Shown: piece by piece, positions 60,042 to 64,000 of the stretch | Layout: each line of letters opens with the position of its first letter | Numbering within the stretch: position 1 is the first letter of the stretch | Assembly (NCBI GenBank): GCA_948567375.1 | Contig: OX419762.1 | Location: 17,490,001 to 17,554,000, forward strand | DNA length: 64,000 nucleotides | Origin: Lunularia cruciata | Taxonomy: Eukaryota; Streptophyta; Marchantiopsida; Lunulariales; Lunulariaceae | Direction: 5' to 3' | The notes under the pieces: model-generated | The model's database searches: none | Told to the model about the DNA's origin: nothing | Seen by the model: the letters and a program-made list of their open reading frames with translations, nothing else | Program-made: the position numbers and the translations under genes

Positions 60042-62750
60042 TTAGCTAAAGTAATAACTTGGAATAATCTCTATCTTTGACAAGCAATGCGGAAGAAAGA
60101 TTAAATAAGAGCAAGTATGGGGTAGAAAATACTACCAAGTGCTACTTTAATATTCCTTGAAGAAAAATCAATATTTTACAAAAAAAAAATTAATCTACTC
60201 ATTGGCTCTACAAAGTCCTTTTTTATTTGTATTGTATAAGAATATTTTCAATGATTGTTTTATTCTTTTTTGTAACATTGTTCTAATAGCAAAGTTAGTT
60301 GTGTCAAAAGCAACTATACGAAGTAACTTAGATATTATGAAGTAAGAGGATTGTACAAGTTGAAACCAAGTCTTGAAGTTGTTCAAAAGCAACTTTTTCA
60401 ATGTCATCTCATCTACCATTGTGACAACTTTATTTATGAGATTGATTTTTTAATATCTACACATTAATGGCTAAATTGTTTATGGAAGCTCACCAAAGTT
60501 ATTATATTAAATCTTGAAAGGAATAAAGGCTATTACTTGAATCAAGTGTCAACTCATTAATTTTGATACCTCTACAAATTTTGACATCCTTGTCAATAAA
60601 ATTAATGTTGTAACATGTTTGGATTAATGGCTAAATGCAAAATGAAAGCTCACTAGAATCATTATATTCTTGAAAGGAGGAAAGTTAGTACTTTGACTCA
60701 AAATAAGGTTAAACCATATTTTAAATTCAATCCATGGGATAAGGAAGGTGGAATTTCATAGTGTAGGTTGAACCAAGTATTGGAGTTATTGAAGTAATAT
60801 TTTCTTTGCTACCTTATTAATTTGATTTTTTGTGTATGTTGGATTTTGACCTCCTTTGCTATGGTATTGATGCTACAACATATGCAGAATAATGGCTAAA
60901 GCATTGATGAAAGCTAACCAAACTAATTATGTTCTTGAAAGGAGGAAAGGATGGTACTTGATTTGTAATCTTGAGAGCATATTCTAAATTCAAGCAATGG
61001 GATAAGGAACATGGTCTAGCGGATATCTTCTAACTGGTCTTGGATCTAGAGGACAGTTTTTCCTTAACTTGTTTGAAGTATCTTGATATCAATCAAAAAT
61101 CAAGATGGAAATTATTCTTTACTTCCTAACAACTCCTAGGAGAACTTCTCATAAAAATAATTATTAATTATTTTTTGTTTGAGCTCAACAATAGGTTATG
61201 AGGTGATAAATCTTCCTTTTGTACTTTTGAGAGAGACAAGAAGTTTAGTCTTGTGAGATTTTAGTGAAAAAAATATAAATTAATAAAAATATCAAATAAA
61301 ATTATCTTGGCTTATAAAAGATTTTATTTTATTAGGAAAAAAACATAGAACTTTAACTTGCAAAATGATCAAAGACAATTAAAAAGGTCACAACTTAGCA
61401 ACTTCTCGTTAGCCAACTCAGCCAACTCAACTAGAGGAGAGAAACTCTTCAAGTGATAATCTGAAGCTCCAAAACTCTCAATGAACAGAAACTGAATGTA
61501 CTATCCATTAGAGGATGGTACTTTTGAGACCAAAGCATCAAAATTATTTAAGAATCAAAATTTACCATAATTTCAATTAAAGATGTTGCACAATAATATC
61601 ATTTCTATTTGAAGATGTGCTTACTTAGAATTTTAAATGAAAAAATCTTTCTTTTGGTTGAAAAATTCTCCTTTGGAAGACTTATAGATTTTGCATGTTA
61701 ATATCATTTTCTCATTTAGGTACATTCATTTCTAATTACCGTATTTTCATAAAATCCCTAAATTTTATTAGTTTATGGTTTTAAATGATTCTATGCATAA
61801 TCCACACTTAATCTACAGCATATGCAAATTATTAGTAACTAGTAACTAAATACAATTTTCAAGACTTATATCATCTTGAAATTTACTTTAATTCCTCATT
61901 GCATATTTGACTGGACAGTCAATTCGACTCCTTAGACATCAGACCTAGAGAGTTCAGAGTTTAAAAGTCAATGTAAAACATCACCTCCAGATGGACATGA
62001 AAGATCAAATTGCACATTGGAAAAAAAAATGTAAGCCCTCCCAATTCCGACTGTAGCACCTGAATGCCATATGAAATTAACAAGTTCATAAGGTTAAATA
62101 AACTGATTTATTGGGACATTTTATTTTAAATCAAAATCATAATTTATCTTATAAACCGAGGTTGACTGTAAATATCTATCTACGTGTCCTGGATTTTGCT
62201 TGTGTTTGGGTAACTTTTGTTTTAAATCTTGGGAGCGGGAATGAGTAACATTACCCGCGTGGAAAGGGTTAACTTCCATGCTAATACAATATATTTATAA
62301 TGAAATACTTGGACTTATCTTGCTCCAAAAAGATAACATAATTATAACTATTATAAGATTGACCTCGGTCCCTGCACGCATCACTATATCCACTATATCC
62401 ATCCTCACCTCTCACCGTTAGTGATGGAATGTGTCTTCTTACCAGGTCTGCAAGCCTATCGAAGTAACTATATTTCACTCACTCAGAAAGAAAGAAAAAA
62501 AAATTTAGTTTAGGGTTTATATATAGATATTGAGAAAAAAAATATCAAAAAAATACAAAATAGATGAGTAAACTGAAAAATAAAATCTTCTATTTATATA
62601 TAGTTTGCTCATTGATTTGTATGCTGTTGACATTTTTATCTTTTCTCAATATATTTTATTTTATCCTCAGTATAGACTTACTTAAGTAAATGAACTTGAG
62701 AGTGTCATCTTCTAACGTTTGTGAACCAGAGGAAACATCGATTGTTAACC
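60040..62750. other. AT-rich DNA with diverged repeat units
   Basis: Three diverged copies of a motif (AATGGCTAAA, then GAAAGCTCACC-type and CTTGAAAGGAGGAAAG-type sequence) start near 60463, 60625 and 60890. The part at 61025-61075 resembles 51205-51255. There is no coding evidence, and no tRNA or rRNA. Confidence 0.4.
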
Positions 62751-64000
62751 ATCAAGATAGCGTGCGTGCATGAGATAGCAAAGATAAAAAGCATCAAGCC
62801 GCAAAAATGGGTAAAGCCTCGATAGCATCGGGTTGAAAAGAAGAGAAAAAGCGAAGAAAAAAGCCAAAAGGACCAAAAGAAAGAAGAAGTTTGTTCGTGT
62901 GTTCGCCTACTTCGCTAATCAAAGCAGCTAAACATTCTTAACGCATAATCGCGTCGACGGACCAAATTCGAAGACGTAATTGAAGCGAGGGCTCGAAACT
63001 CGATCCGAGCATTCCCATACTCGTTGTGAAATGGGCTTTGAAATCTCTTGATTCCTCACCTCCTGACAATCATAACTAGTTCAGCTCAATTCCACTCTCC
63101 CTCCTTGTGCATCGGAATTTCCAGAGCTCCCTTGTGGTGCCTTCAATGCCCGTGTAATAGTAGTGATTGTAGTCGCTGATCGTTTGGGATTGGACTACTT
63201 CGAAGGTGGAACGATCGACTCCTTTACTTAGTCCAGAGTGTATTCACACAGGATGGATTCCAGTGCGCTCGATCACGAATCCATTGGCGTCGAAACCGTT
63301 TCCTTTCTCTGCTGGTTCGCACACGAGAGGGCATGACGATAGAAGAGAGACCTCCAACAAACGCATCGGTTATAGCGGGGCAAGTCGACCGATTCTCTGC
63401 TATGACAGCTATATTTTAGTTTTACAACTTGGCGTGAATCAAGGACTTCCGTTCAATCTATGGTGTTGTTGTTGCATCCAATGTCTCGTCAGTATTATGA
63501 CTTCCACATACCGCTGGTTGACTCCTACTTCGAGAAACTCGCTGATAATGTAGTTAGCATCCCTCCGTACCGCTGTAAAGGACGAGAACCAGAGGTTTGT
63601 GACTGTTGCAAGAAAGAAACTGCGTTGAAAATTTGGAGAATGCGCTGTCCGTGACCGAACTTGATCTCGACGAGCAGAGATGCAAGTGTACGAGACGCAT
63701 CGAGAAAAATAGGTACGCATCGGTGATAGGAGAATTAAATTTTAGGTAAGCGTTGTTGGACACCGATGTAAATCTCTATTCATTATCATAATTACCACTT
63801 TGAAATCAATTGCATTCTTGATTTCGACGGGGACTCAAGATCAACTTAATTACTCGATGCATATCAGTATTCACTTCACTTTTTGTTGTCTTGAAATTGG
63901 TTAAGACTTCCGAAACCACTTGCAGCTCGATCTTCTAATCAGAGTTGGTATGAGGTACCTTGTTCAGAGGATGTGTTCTCCGATTCCTGAAATCATAATC
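62751..64000. other. Higher-GC gene-like region, possible 5' part of a gene
   Basis: Composition returns to that of the first 7.9 kb. A 65-codon frame at 63460-63654 contains YRCKGREPEVCDCCKKE. Another plus-strand frame is open from about 63604 to a good splice donor, AG|GTAAGC, with GT at 63746-63747, and reads VTELDLDEQRCKCTRRIEK on the way. A transcribed exon reading rightward is therefore possible. I recognise no domain and cannot choose a start codon. Confidence 0.35.

Overview
The window is nuclear DNA of a land plant. It starts with an intact, intronless zinc-finger homeodomain (ZF-HD) transcription factor gene, a family confined to the plant lineage. The rest is nested, decayed LTR retrotransposons of the Ty3/gypsy and Ty1/copia types. 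The wording of the ZF-HD zinc finger and the type of retroelements suggest a non-seed plant (bryophyte or lycophyte), but I cannot name a species from sequence alone.

Layout. 1-2640: leader, ZF-HD coding region and 3' end. 2640-7900: moderate-GC intergenic DNA with short microsatellites and no supported gene. 7900-22286: AT-rich repeat graveyard. It holds a hairpin-like inverted repeat enclosing a solo repeat of family X, a Ty1/copia relic, two fragments of families X and Y, an old Ty3 relic (V) and a solo LTR of family Z with a perfect target-site duplication (TSD). 22287-28385: X1, the most unusual element in the window. 28386-34040: AT-rich DNA with no clear gene. 34041-50880: X2, a decayed but less deleted relative of X1, broken open by three later insertions (W, Y1, Y2). 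51349-51701: solo LTR Y3. 51752-58363: Z, an almost intact chromovirus with a perfect 5-bp TSD. 58364-62750: AT-rich relic DNA with a long (TA)n tract. 62750-64000: higher-GC, gene-like DNA, possibly the start of the next gene.

The most interesting system is family X, coded on the minus strand in X1. In one reading frame X1 carries gag with a CCHC knuckle, an aspartic protease, and then a C5-cytosine DNA methyltransferase domain (motifs I, IV with Pro-Cys-Gln, and VI). A PHD finger follows in another frame. X2 shows RNase H, a DDE-type integrase and the same PHD finger fused after the integrase C-terminal region. The inferred full element is gag-PR-methyltransferase-(RT)-RH-IN-PHD, so a retrotransposon would carry both a DNA-methylation writer and a chromatin-reader module. 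Its terminal repeats are also odd: not LTR-internal-LTR but A1-internal-B1-A2-B2 (split direct repeats), supported by junctions in X1, X2, X3 and the solo copy X4. That arrangement is known from tyrosine-recombinase retrotransposons, yet X encodes a protease and a DDE integrase.

Second, the LTRs of family Y carry perfect four-unit heat-shock-element arrays upstream of a TATA box, suggesting a heat-responsive Ty3 element. Many stops in these elements look like C-to-T decay within otherwise open frames. All domain calls rest on motifs read by eye; no database search was possible.
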